The notes beneath the pieces are model-generated. The model saw only the letters and a list, made by a program, of their open reading frames with translations. It was not told where the DNA came from and did not search any database. Source: Selaginella moellendorffii (lineage: Eukaryota; Streptophyta; Lycopodiopsida; Selaginellales; Selaginellaceae). From it: a stretch of 64,000 nt of DNA. Of this stretch, positions 49,316 to 59,573 are shown one piece after another. Location: NCBI RefSeq assembly GCF_000143415.4, contig NW_003314287.1:270203-334202 (forward strand), in the 5' to 3' direction. A program made the translations under genes and the position numbers. Numbering within the stretch: position 1 is the first letter of the stretch; every line of letters starts with the position of its first letter.

Positions 49316-50560
49316 ATGGAGGAAAGACAGGCCAGGGGGCGAAACTTTGCGAGAAAGTTCCTGGGCTTTATGTCCTCCAAGAGAAAGCGAGATGAAGAAA
49401 AGAAGCGGATGGATCTGTGGAAAGCTATGCGAGATTCTAGCGTGGAAAGACTAGCTGCGGTCATTGCCTCGGCAAGAACGGAATTTGGCGATCAGCTCGA
49501 CGATCTATGCTCAGATGCGGAAGGCGTCCTGCAGAGGTTACTCCGAGAAGGCAGAGCAACAGGTACTCACAGAAAGATTACGCTAAGGGAGAGATTGTTA
49601 CTAGCGGATATAGAGGCGAGTAGTCAACAGCAGCCATTACTGCCGCAAGAAACGTCCACCGCAGTACCGAGAGAGAATTGCTCCGGGAACTCGGAGATTG
49701 TACCAGCAGCAACAGCAGCAGATGCTCCTCCGGTGATCCAAGCCGTGCTGACTTTAGTGAGGCCGGCATCCACGACCGAGATCCAGCAGCAGTCCAATCC
49801 AGAAGTCGCCGGAGGAGAAGGGGCTTCTTTAGCCGCACAGCCGCTGTCGGGAAATCAAAACACGACCAGTGGAAGAAGACTTCTCAGTGCACTGCTCTGG
49901 GAGGAGCGCAACTTAGATGGTCCGGATCAGGGGCTGACGGAGGGATGGGTCGCATTTGGCGTCACTGCTCCGATCCACTTCGACCACTCGAGGAGCCAGT
50001 CCGTGGCCAGCGAGCTGAACAGGGTCGGCTTCCACCGCCCGAGCGCATCACTGGACGCTCCACCGGAAGCAGCAGCAGCAGCAGCAGCGGCGGCGGCGGC
50101 AGCGGCAGCTCCCACTCGGAGTTTAAGTTCGTTCATGACTTCCACGCCGAGTTCTCGAGACGCTAGTACCGCCACAGTTCCCGAGACTCCAATGCGGGTG
50201 TCTCTCATGTCCTTGCTCCGGGAGGCCGAGGAGGGAGGAAGCGGGATCATCTTCATGAACAGGCAAATGATAGACAGGAACAGTGGTGGCGGTGGCGGTG
50301 GCGGTGCTGGCGGCGTAGCTTTCGAGTCCCCGGCCAAGGAAGCCACAGGACTTACAGGAGGAGGAGGATCAAACGTAGTAACAGGGGACGGGATAACGAT
50401 GGAACAGACGTGCTGCGTTTGTATGGGACGCCAAAAGGGGGCGGCCTTCATACCGTGCGGCCATACCTTTTGTAGGAGGTGTTGTAAAGAGCTCCAGCAA
50501 GCAAGAGGGAGCTGTCCACTTTGCAACAAGGAGATAAGCGACGTCCTCAATCTTTACTGA
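49316..50560 (+). CDS. RING-HC finger protein, probable E3 ubiquitin ligase
   Basis: A single coding exon of 414 codons. The N-terminus is basic and Met/Lys/Arg-rich (ARKFLGFMSSKRKRDEEKKR), then a helical region ending LRERLLLADIEASSQQQ. The middle is low complexity, with an Ala tract (about 15 Ala encoded by a GCA/GCG repeat near 50069-50110) and a Gly tract near 50283-50320. The C-terminus is a RING-HC: CCVCMGRQKGAAFIPCGHTFC..CC..L, SCPLCNKEI, followed by DVLNLY. The C3HC4 ligands are all visible. It would catalyse ubiquitin transfer; substrates are unknown. The start follows an in-frame TGA, which fixes ATG 49316 as the first possible one. Confidence 0.8.
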   Translation: MEERQARGRNFARKFLGFMSSKRKRDEEKKRMDLWKAMRDSSVERLAAVIASARTEFGDQLDDLCSDAEGVLQRLLREGRATGTHRKITLRERLLLADIEASSQQQPLLPQETSTAVPRENCSGNSEIVPAATAADAPPVIQAVLTLVRPASTTEIQQQSNPEVAGGEGASLAAQPLSGNQNTTSGRRLLSALLWEERNLDGPDQGLTEGWVAFGVTAPIHFDHSRSQSVASELNRVGFHRPSASLDAPPEAAAAAAAAAAAAAAPTRSLSSFMTSTPSSRDASTATVPETPMRVSLMSLLREAEEGGSGIIFMNRQMIDRNSGGGGGGGAGGVAFESPAKEATGLTGGGGSNVVTGDGITMEQTCCVCMGRQKGAAFIPCGHTFCRRCCKELQQARGSCPLCNKEISDVLNLY

Positions 50561-50627
50561 GCGATGGTGGTAAGCTTTTGGAGCTCTTGTTTTTTTTCTC
50601 TTGATCTTTGCTCTAGCTTGTGATAGA

Positions 50628-50655
50628 TCAAACCAAGGCCTGGGCCTTGGTTTGA
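50628..50655. repeat. Perfect 13-bp inverted repeat (hairpin)
   Basis: TCAAACCAAGGCC, two-base spacer TG, GGCCTTGGTTTGA. It lies about 70 bp after the RING gene stop, so it could fold in the 3' UTR. No T-tract follows, and the role is unknown. Confidence 0.75.
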
Positions 50656-51018
50656 ATGGAGGATTGAATGGAGGAGGATTGAATGATCGAAGTCATTCTT
50701 TTGGCAACGGTTTCGATTTCTCGCTCGAGCTGGACTGAGACGATGGGTGTCAAAAGACGCGAAAGCTCCGTACTACTGTTGGTCCTCGAGCCTGGGAGTC
50801 TCGACGGTGGTGATTCTGCCACGTTTCAGAAACCAACGGCCAGGATGTCGTGATTAGAATGTGATTTAAAACTTTCGTGCTGTGCTTCCCCATAACAAAT
50901 GCGAGAAGAATCAGACTCATAGATCCTTTTCTTTGCTTGAAAGTTTTGGCTCGCGCCCTTGTAGCTACGAGAATTGCCTAGGGTTCTTGATCAGGTGATT
51001 GCCCTCTCTGGTTAGGAG

Positions 51019-54000
51019 ATGGAGATGGAGGCGCCCGAGAGCGGCGGATATGTGGAGCTCTTCGTGCGGAATATCAGCTACCAGGCAAGCGTCGAGCAAT
51101 TCGTGGAATTTCTTGAGGGCGTGGTCGGGCGCGAGAGTGTGATTTCTTGCGAGCTGCTCAGCAACGACAATGGCCGCTCCAAAGGCCGGGCGATCGTCAA
51201 GCTTTCGACGGAACACGCCGCGGTGGTGCTGCATAGAGCTGGGCTGGGCCTGCGATTCGCTGGAAGAAAACTCGTGGCCAATGTAAGCAACAGGGTCCAG
51301 CACAACCCGCAGCATCCAAATGCCCGGGCAGGGAGCGCGAAGCTCTACTGTGGGAATTTGGCCGAGGATCAAACGGTGGAGTATCTGTGGTGCTCGTCCC
51401 AAGCCAAGGCCGAGTTTTTCTTCTCGGACCCTGTCAAGGTGGAGCTTCTTGTCGACGGCGACTACAAAATGGAGATCATATCAAGCAGCATTGCCTCGCT
51501 CGAGAGCTGTAAGATCTCTCCCGAGAATTCTCCAGGCCTCGTGTTCCAGGTAATCTTTCTAACTTCGACTCAAAGATTTTCTTCGCTGTCTTTCACTTTT
51601 TCTTTCCAGCTCTATTATCCTCCTCGCGTCTACAAGCGACTCGAAAACTCCTGCAGCATTTTCTCATACTCCAGAGCAGATATCTGCGACGACTATCTCT
51701 GGGCTCGTGCCACCGATTTTACTCCTGACAGTGCACTTGGCCAGTCGGTGGTGTTCTGCCTCGAGCTCCCGGATTCTTCCCAAGACGAGCTACGCAAGAT
51801 CATCCAGAAGTTTAATGACTACAACTTGGGCGACTATCCTCCTCGCTTCAGACGAATGGTGTTGAGGAGAGGCCAGCCTTTTTCAGTCCGTCAGCTAGCC
51901 GTGCCGGTTCTCAGCTCGACCTGTGGATTTGATCTTCCTTTGGAGGTGGAGTTCAAGGTAAACTATTTGATCCAAAATGGCCACGTCAGTCCAGCAGGTC
52001 TTACACGTGAGTTCTTCGGCTTGCTATCCGAGAACACGCCAGCATGGTGCCTCTCGGCTTTGAGCAATCTCGAAAGGTGCGAAAAAACGTGCCTAAATCC
52101 CGCAAGTCAGATCCGAAACTATATGAGGACCAGCAACAGAAGACGCGAGAGGTATCTTGGGGCTGTAGCCGCGGATGAAAGCCAGATATATGTCAAGCGT
52201 TTGCTCGTCACTCCTCTCAAAGTCTACTTCCTCGGACCTGAGCTCGAGGAGTCGAATCGCGTGACAAGGCATTTTTCTCACAAGCTCGACAACTTTCTCC
52301 GCGTCACTTTCGTCGACGAGGACTTTGATTCGCTCAACTCTTATGTTCTCAGCTCGAGCAGGGGAAGGACGAAGACTGAAGTCTACTATCGGCTGCTGGC
52401 TATCCTACGGCTCGGCATAAAGCTCTGCGGCAAAGACTTCCAGTTTCTGGCCTTTTCAGCGAGCCAGTTGCGTGAGAATTCGCTCTGGATGTTTGCGGAC
52501 GACGACGAGGTTACCGGCGAGTACATTAGGCAATGGATGGGTGACTTCCTCTCGATCAGAAACGTGGCAAAGTGCGCAGCAAGGATGGGCCAGAGCTTCT
52601 CTACTTCAACTCGTACTTTGGACGTGCCTCGGGGAGAAGTCCGTCAGCTAAGCGACGTAGAAACCTTCACCATGGACGGTCATAAGTATTGCTTCTCGGA
52701 CGGGATAGGGACCATCTCGAGAGAGTTTGCGACTCGAGTCGCGAGAAGATGTCGTGCAAGCACCGTCCCTTCGGCATTCCAGATCAGGTATGGAGGCTAC
52801 AAAGGCGTTGTCGCTGTGGATCCGGCCTCTTGTTTCAAGTTATCGCTACGACCAAGTATGTCCAAGTTTCCGTCCGAGCAAACTACTCTGGACGTTCTGG
52901 AGAAGACGCGCTACATTCCGTCCTATCTAAACCGCGAGATTATCTCCCTGCTTTCGACACTGGAAGTCCCTGACGGAGTCTTTGAGCGAATGCAAGCGCA
53001 CCAAGTAGAGCTTCTCGACAGGATGCTGCTGGACTCGGCAGCTACTTACGACGTTCTCAGAGTTTTATACGCTGGAGAGTGCCACAAGCTGCTGGTCTCA
53101 ATGGTGCTCGCTGGTTTCAGTCCGGTCACTGAGCCTTACATGAGAAGCTTGCTACAAGCTTTCAGAGCGGCGCAGCTGCTATCTCTCGAGAAGAAGTCTC
53201 GTATCTTCGTTCCAAAAGGAAGGCTACTTATGGGGTGCTTGGACGAGCAGCGAGTGCTTCGGTATGGACAGTGCTTTGTGCAAGTCTCGCCACTACAGGG
53301 TGTGCCGGTGGAAGAAGAGATTCACTGTGACAGGGGAGTTACTGCCAGGAACCAAGCTTTTGTGGTGACAGGATCTGTGGTGGTCGCAAAGAATCCATGC
53401 CTTCATCCAGGAGACGTGCTAGTACTCGAAGCGGTTGATGTTCCGGAGCTTCACCACATGGTCGATTGCATTGTTTTCCCTCAACAAGGACCACGGTCAG
53501 TTCTCGTTTCTGTTGTCATATCAGTTCTCTGTGTGCTACTTTTACAGGCCCCATCCAAACGAGTGCTCGGGAAGTGATCTCGACGGCGACCAGTACTTCG
53601 TGAGCTGGGATAGCGCACTTATCCCTCCAAAGCGACATCCACCGATGAATTACGAAGCCCCGCCTGCCGTGGAACTGGATCACTCCGTAAGGCTTGAGGT
53701 AATTTTGCTGGAAAAATGTTTGTCCAGCAGTCTATCCCGTGGTTTACGTTCTCAGGAGATTCAAGAGTTTTTTGTGAACTGGATAACGAGCGACAGCCTC
53801 GGAGTGATAGCACACGCCCACCTCGCTCTCTCGGACTGGTCAGACTTGCAAGCCCGCGATCCAAAGTGCATGGAGCTGGCGAGGCTCTACTCGGTAGCAG
53901 TCGATTTCCCAAAGACCGGAGTTCCAGCCGTTATGCCACCGGAGCTTCGGCCCGAGCAGTATCCCGACTTCATGGAGAAACGGAACAAGAGGACATACAT

Positions 54001-54508
54001 ATCCACACGCGTTATCGGAAAGCTCTACAGATCCATCCGAGAAAGCCACAGGGACACCAACACGAGCCCTCTGGTGTCCGAGCGTTCATTCGACCAGCAA
54101 TACGATCGGGCGCTCGTCGTCCAGGGGTACCAGAGTCACCTGGAAGAGGCAAAGTTCTTCAAGGAGTGCTACGACAGCAAGCTGACGAGCATTCTCAATC
54201 ACTACAAAGTTAGCGAGGCCGAGATTATGAGTGGAAGCGTCCGGAGTTTGGCGAGGTACTCGAGGAGGAGGCAGGGCGACGCCATGGCTCGAGTGGTGCT
54301 GGCTGCCAAGGCTCTGGTGAAGGAAGCTCGGGGATGGTTTGACGATGGTGGCGAGATCACTGAGAACGAGGCCTGTGCCAAGGCTTTTGCGTGGTATCAC
54401 GTAACTTATCATCCGGAAGCCAGGAAGAAGAGTGATCTCCTGAGTTTTCCATGGGTGGTCTCCGACAAGCTTGTGGCGATTAAAAAGAGGAACTCCGCGA
54501 GATCATAA
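51019..54508 (+). CDS. RNA-dependent RNA polymerase (RDR1/2/6 type)
   Basis: Three exons (51019-51549, 51610-53495, 53548-54508). The N-terminus has an RRM-like fold (VELFVRNISYQASVEQFVEFL, GRSKGRAIVKL). The catalytic core includes PSQ-like FQIRYGGYKGVVAVDP, LRPSMSKF, IFVPKGRLLMGCLDE, HPGDVLVLEAV and PHPNECSGSDLDGDQYFVSWD, the active-site DLDGD of plant RDRs, then LIPPKRHPPMNY. The C-terminal part has RNKRTYISTRVIGKLYR-type and FAWYHVTYHPEA motifs (near the end). The DLDGD plus HPNECSGSD context is most like RDR1/RDR2; I do not assign the clade further. RDRs convert single-stranded RNA to double-stranded RNA for small-RNA silencing. Intron 1 is exactly 60 nt and has no in-frame stop, so retention would insert 20 residues. 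Confidence 0.9.
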
Positions 54509-54728
54509 TATTTTAACTTTTATTTAGATAAACGAAATGCTTACTAAAAAATTGGATTTTTTTTAAATTAGGGTTTTGTGATATATCAATATATTATATT
54601 TATTCAGTAAAATGCATTGCATTTTAACCCGTTAGGTTCAGAAAACACAAACTATGCTTCCTTAAATACTAAAGTGTTTGCCAGCCTGGTCATCTGTAAT
54701 GGCCTATTTCTGTAAACACCAAGTTCAA

Positions 54729-55835
54729 ATGAAAGCCATCAATGTTGTTGTGTTCTTTTTAGTTGTATGCTTTCAATTGTCACAAGCTGCTTGATCCAAT
54801 TCTAATGAAAATTGTGGTGTTATTCAAGGATTGCTTATCTTTGGAGATTCAGCTCTAGATGCTGGGCAAAACACTTACATTCTGGGCTCTAGGATTATGA
54901 GTGCTGTTCTGCCATATGGGAAATTGTACTTTGACGGTCGTTGGACACATGGTTACACAATAGGGGATTTTCTTGCTCAGGCATTTGGGCTTCTGTTGTT
55001 TCTGCCATACCTCCAACCTGGAACCAACTTTAGTAGTGGTGTCAACTTTGCATCTGCTGGAGCAGGTTTGTTGGATGAAACAAATACTCATCAAGTAAAC
55101 TTTTATATAGATTCTCATGGTGTAGAAAAGATACTAATACTTCTTTTGTATTAGGGAGTTGTTTCCATGAAGCAATAGCTGCACCAGTTCTGCAATGTCA
55201 TAGATGGGTATAAAAGGGTTAGAGGAGCAGACTCTACTATTGAGTTCTTGAAGAACTCATTAATTATGTTTAGTATGGGAGTGAATGATATAACTAATGT
55301 TATACTTGGAAACTTACTACTCTTTTAAGAGATGTTGAATACTTACTTTCATGCAATCTTAAGTTATGTTATGATTGAATATTTGTAATGTTTAGATTTG
55401 CAAGAGATTTATAATTAAGGTATTAAATATATCCTCCTCTTTTTGGCATTACCATTAGGATGCATTCCAAATTTGAGATTTCTTTTAGCACAAAATGAAA
55501 ATATAAACTTAACTCCAAAGGGTTGCATAAGTGGTATTAACATTCTTATCAATTACTATAATGCCTAGATTCAAAATCTTGCAATCAAAATTCACAATGA
55601 CTACCACACTTTAAACATTGTGACATTGAACCCAACAACTACTGTCTTAATTGTCTTGAACAACCCTGACATATATGGTAAACTTGATTGATTTTTTGCT
55701 TTTCTCTTTTTGATATAATTCAATGATCTCAAGTTTTAAAGATGCAAAAAAAGCATGTTGTGGCAGTGGTTCATTTAATGCAATAGAGCTTTATACTAAT
55801 GTTGATAAACATGATTGGAAGCCAAATCACAAAAA
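54729..55835 (+). pseudogene. GDSL esterase/lipase pseudogene
   Basis: From ATG 54729 a signal peptide reads MKAINVVVFFLVVCFQLSQAA, then a TGA (54792-54794) in the mature start. The frame then continues with GLLIFGDSALDAGQN (block I, catalytic Ser in GDS), PYGKLYFDGRWTHG, LQPGTNFSSGVNFASAGAGLL (block II) and NTHQ. Later, in shifted frames, come GVVSMKQ, DGYKRVRGADS, FSMGVNDI (block III), GCISGINILINYYNA, TLNPTTTVLIVLNNPDIYG and DAKKACCGSGSFNAI. The His-containing C-terminal block V is not seen. Codon use is strikingly AT-rich compared with neighbouring genes, consistent with decay. Confidence 0.85.
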
Positions 55836-55839
55836 TAAA

Positions 55840-56186
55840 TACTAACAATCTGTCTTTGACAACAATAAATTTACTGAAGTTAGGAACTAAATGATGTTGA
55901 GGAATTTTTTGTATAAATCTTGCCATAACAAAGCCTAATAACCTTAATTTCTTCCTCTTTAGATTTACAATCCCCAAACCCGCCACCAAAGCCTTAGAAA
56001 GAGTTTAGTGAATTATTTAAAATAAATATAAATACATCATTTTGTACAGTATAATTTTCTTAAAATAAACGTTGAATTAAACAATTAATAGTTTGACAAA
56101 ATGATGACATGATTTTCAACTATGACTTGTAGAAACTACACGTAACCTCGAATCTCGACTTCATGCATTAGCAGAATTCCAATCCA
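55840..56186. other. AT-rich intergenic, no gene
   Basis: No protein-like frame. It precedes the fucosyltransferase start at 56187. Confidence 0.45.
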
Positions 56187-57779
56187 ATGATGCGTCTCTG
56201 GTTCCAAGTTTTTCTCGCAAATTTGGTTCTCTCTGTGCTAGCATCAACATCCAGCGCAGACTTGGAGGATTCCTTCGAGCAACTCTTCCCGGAACACCTC
56301 CGGGATTTTCAGCCATGCGCTTCCCTGCCGAAGAACTCCGCCGAGAGGAGCGTTTGCAGTCTCCTGTCAGCGACGAGCAAGCAAATCTCCCTCCTCAAAT
56401 CGCGAAGCATCTCCAATTCCGACAACTCCACTGCATACAACTTCACGAACAAGAGTAGCAGCTGCAAATACAAGGATGAAAACGGGCCATCGCTCCACAG
56501 GTACGCCACCGAGAGATCCCCCGAGCTCGCAGCGCTGCTCGATCGCTACGCCCAAATGCACAGCCTGTGCGTGGGGGCCGAGTACCACCGGCTGCACGAC
56601 GCGCGGTACCGCCCGGCGTGCCGCTACGTCGTGTGGAGCTGCACCTTCGGCCTGGGCAATCGCCTCATGTCGCTCGTCTCGGCCTTCCTCTACGCCATCC
56701 TCTCGCAGCGCGTCCTCCTGGTGGACAACGATGGCTGGGAGAAGCTCTTCTGCGAGCCATTCCCAGGCTCTACGTGGAGGATGCCGCGCGGCATGGACTC
56801 CTCTTCTAGCCAGGCCTCCAGCTTCTCGGCGTTCTACAAGACTAGCGCTAGATCTTCCTCCAATTGCGCCAAGAACTCCTCGAATTGCCATCGATCTTCA
56901 CTCCCGCGAGCGGTCCCTCTCGCCTTCCGATCCAAGACCGATCCAGCCGAGCACAAATTCCTCGTCTGCCCGTCCGCCACCAGATCCCTCCGCGACATCC
57001 CGGTGATCTACTTCAAGAACAGCAACCAGTACTTCGCGCCGGGATTCTTCCTCAATCCCGCATTGCAGCCGGCGCTGGCGGCGCTCTTCCCATCCCGCCG
57101 TGTCTTCCACGATCTGGGCAGATACCTCCTGAATCCCAGCGATTCCGTGTGGCCGCGCATCGCCCGCCTCCATAGAACCCTAATCGCCGGCGCCACGAGG
57201 AGCTTTGGCGTCCAGATCCGCGACTTCGAGGGAAAATACACGAGCTACTTCGACACCACAGTCCCGCTTTGCATCCAGCAGAGAACAGGAATATGCCCGA
57301 TCGAGGAGGAGGATCAAAACAAGGGAGAATATACGTTCTCTGTCTATGTGGCAACGATAGTCGCCGGACACGTGGCGGCGATCAACGCCACGCTGGCGGC
57401 GAGCGGTCTCCGGTTCAAGCTCGGGCACCAGCGCGCTGACGGGGCGCAGCTCGATGACGTGGGCCACCAGGAGAAGGCCGTGGCGGACATGTGGCTGCTG
57501 AGTCACGCCGACGTGTTGCTGACGAGTGGCATGTCCACGTTCGGGTACACCGCGCAGGGGCTGGCGGGCGTGGTGCCGTACAGGCTCACGCACTGGCCCA
57601 AAGATCCGTGCCTGGTGGCCGTGTCCAGCGATCCGTGCTTCCATTTTGGGCCACCCAAGGGCATGCGCTGTGACGAGGATGGGTTTGGACTTGGCGAGGA
57701 CAACGCGCGGGGGACCCAAAATGTGGTGTGGCCTTGCAAAGATTTCGCTGGCACGGGATTGCAACTCGTGGAGCCTTGA
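56187..57779 (+). CDS. GT37 fucosyltransferase (xyloglucan-FUT1-like)
   Basis: A single-exon frame of 530 codons, ATG 56187. The N-terminal hydrophobic stretch (LWFQVFLANLVLSVLAST) would act as a type II signal anchor for the Golgi. The catalytic domain has CRYVVWSCTFGLGNRLMSL (family motif), SQRVLLVDNDGWEKLFCEPFPGSTW, FFLNPALQPALAALFP, GVQIRDFEGKYTSYFDTT, CIQQRTGICP, LTSGMSTFGYTAQGLAGV, YRLTHWPKDPCLVAVSSDPCFHFGPPKG and MRC. The family adds fucose to cell-wall polysaccharides and arabinogalactan proteins in the Golgi, using GDP-fucose. The gene is GC-rich with strong codon bias, unlike the AT-rich flanks. Length and motifs are complete. The exact acceptor substrate cannot be told from sequence. 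Confidence 0.9.
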   Translation: MMRLWFQVFLANLVLSVLASTSSADLEDSFEQLFPEHLRDFQPCASLPKNSAERSVCSLLSATSKQISLLKSRSISNSDNSTAYNFTNKSSSCKYKDENGPSLHRYATERSPELAALLDRYAQMHSLCVGAEYHRLHDARYRPACRYVVWSCTFGLGNRLMSLVSAFLYAILSQRVLLVDNDGWEKLFCEPFPGSTWRMPRGMDSSSSQASSFSAFYKTSARSSSNCAKNSSNCHRSSLPRAVPLAFRSKTDPAEHKFLVCPSATRSLRDIPVIYFKNSNQYFAPGFFLNPALQPALAALFPSRRVFHDLGRYLLNPSDSVWPRIARLHRTLIAGATRSFGVQIRDFEGKYTSYFDTTVPLCIQQRTGICPIEEEDQNKGEYTFSVYVATIVAGHVAAINATLAASGLRFKLGHQRADGAQLDDVGHQEKAVADMWLLSHADVLLTSGMSTFGYTAQGLAGVVPYRLTHWPKDPCLVAVSSDPCFHFGPPKGMRCDEDGFGLGEDNARGTQNVVWPCKDFAGTGLQLVEP

Positions 57780-57789
57780 CATGAGGATT

Positions 57790-58495
57790 TTTCTTTCCTT
57801 TTGGGACGAGATGCTTTGACAAGAAGGACAAGGAGTTCTTGGAGCACATCCGTGTTTGTCATCTTCGATCAGCGCCCGACCTCCATTTTGTATTGTCTAA
57901 CTTTGCGAATAATGGGATATCAATTACTGGAGTTTTGGCATCTTTTATATATCCTTCTTTGTAATATGCTTCATGGCACTTTGCGAGGTTGAGAGGGTGA
58001 CGAGGATATGGCACAACGACAAGAGGATAGTGAGATAGATGAGAGAGGAGTTGTCGCTAGAAGGCGAATAAGAACCGAATCCTTTCTTTGACCAAAAGCC
58101 CTAGTCATTTGAACATCAGGATTGTTGTAAACATATTAGCAGCAAATGCCGAAACTAAGCATGTTAATTGTAGATAGTTAGAATCTTCTAAAACATGCTA
58201 GACAACAATCACTTCCATTCTATAAAGCCATCAAAGTTGACGTGGTTTATTAAACTATGAACCAGTTTAACGTATGGCTTTACAGTTTAGTAGTAAACAA
58301 CAGAAAGATTTGAAATTTATCTTGTCAAAGTCAAGAATTTCTAGAGGTGGTGTTGCTTGCTTCTGGACACTTTCCTGTTGGCCCCTTCTACAAGAATACT
58401 GTGAGCTCTCATTTTTGGTTAACACCATTTCAAAGTCTACGTTTGAATCTTTTATCCACCAGTCGCAGTTCAAACGTGAGACGCAGCTTTGCTCG
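57790..58495. other. Intergenic; FUT 3' end and PR-10 promoter
   Basis: No gene in it. Short open frames on both strands are not protein-like. Confidence 0.45.
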
Positions 58496-58503
58496 TATAA
58501 ATA
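58496..58503 (+). promoter_or_regulatory. TATA box of Bet v 1-like gene A
   Basis: TATAAATA, 94 bp before the ATG at 58590. Confidence 0.7.
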
Positions 58504-58589
58504 GGCGAGTTGGAGCAAGCAATTCTCGCAGCTCCAATCCATTTCCATTCCTTTCCATTGTGAGAAGGCAGGAAGAGTTTTTGGAAGTC

Positions 58590-59099
58590 ATGGCCAACGT
58601 GAAGCACCATCAGGTGGAGGTGAATGTTTCCATCGACCGGATGTGGGGAGCATTGCAAGACATGCCCCATTTGCTCAGCAAGATCGTCCCCGAAGGGATC
58701 AAGAGCGTCGACAAGAAGGATGGAACCGTGACGATCCACTTCGCGCCTGGTAAGCTCCTCAATAGTCTATGATCATGTATGATAGACAAGTTGGATCGAA
58801 TTGTTTCTTCAGCCATCGCCGAGAAGTTTGGAGACTACGTCAAGGAGAAGGTCGAAATCGATCACAAGAACAAGACCCTGGTGACCGAGATGCTGGAGGG
58901 CGCAGGGCTGGGCAAGAAATACACCTCCAAGAAGCTTGTGACTTGTCTCAAGCCGGGCAAGAGCGCGAGCTCCACCCTCGTCTCGTGGGAGGTCCACTGC
59001 GATCCAGTCGGCGAGGACGCGGCCGAGGAAGCCGAGAGCCTCTCCACGCTCAAGAAAGTGGAGGAGCACCTCGTCGCCAATCCTTCTCTCTACGCTTGA
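58590..59099 (+). CDS. Bet v 1/PR-10-like protein A
   Basis: Two exons (58590-58749 and 58813-59099), with a 63-nt intron at the same place as in genes B and C. Exon 1 encodes MANVKHHQVEVNVSIDRMW, LLSKIVPEGIKSV and TVTIHFAP; exon 2 continues IAEKFGDYVKEKVEIDHKN, GAGLGKKYTSKKLVTCLKPG, LVSWEVHCDPVGED and KKVEEHLVANPSLYA. The order, a beta-strand/helix sandwich with a C-terminal helix, is that of the START-like Bet v 1 fold (PR-10, MLP). The P-loop is poorly kept: exon 1 lacks the usual GxGGxG. Such proteins bind small hydrophobic ligands in the cytosol. About 148 codons, normal length. Confidence 0.85.
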
Positions 59100-59323
59100 G
59101 GAGAATCAAAGAGATTGCAATAAAGGGTTTGTGAGAAATTTTATACAAAAATTTTGAAAAGAAAGATTTGGGTTTCATGCGAATTTTGTCTATGCTTTTT
59201 CTTCTTCTAGACAAAAAAGAAAAACAATCATGGTTAGAAAACGGTCGTTGACAGAAAAGAAATTGACAAGAGTTAGAATGGTTGATGGAGATTTCTAAGA
59301 AAGTGTGATTAAAACGTTGATAG

Positions 59324-59376
59324 AAAAAAATTTGGACCATTTCTCGATTTGTGCGTGTCATCCTTGCGCAGGGGCC

Positions 59377-59408
<32 letters not shown>

Positions 59409-59428
59409 TCTGGTGTCTCCGAAGAGAC
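59324..59428 (-). ncRNA. U6 spliceosomal snRNA
   Basis: On the minus strand the RNA starts GTCTCTTCGGAGACA (5' hairpin) and continues with AAATTGGAACGATACAGAG, the ACAGAG box, then AGATTAGCATGGCCCCTGCG (AGC region and intramolecular stem), GCAAGGATGACACGCAC and AAATCGAGAAATGGTCC. It ends in a run of seven T's, the Pol III terminator. All invariant U6 blocks are present. Length is about 104 nt. Confidence 0.96.
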
Positions 59429-59451
59429 ATTAGCTTTCCTTCATCCAACAC

Positions 59452-59494
59452 TATATATAAAAGAGCTTTGCAGATCCGCTTGGGCAAGTGGGAT
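59452..59494 (-). promoter_or_regulatory. U6 promoter: USE and TATA
   Basis: Minus strand ATCCCACTTGC (59484-59494) matches the plant upstream sequence element RTCCCACATCG. TATATATA (59452-59459) is 24-31 nt upstream of the RNA start. The USE-TATA spacing is about 24 nt, the short spacing that specifies Pol III rather than Pol II. Confidence 0.85.
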
Positions 59495-59573
59495 AGGGCT
59501 TTTCGAGCCCTAGGCCTACAGCATATTCTGCCCTAGAGGATATTCTACTTTCTCCCACCTCTTTTTCTAGGGC

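Noticed and set aside
56309-57862. Several long open frames antisense to the fucosyltransferase
   Set aside because: GC-rich codon bias of the real gene keeps other frames open; no protein signatures.
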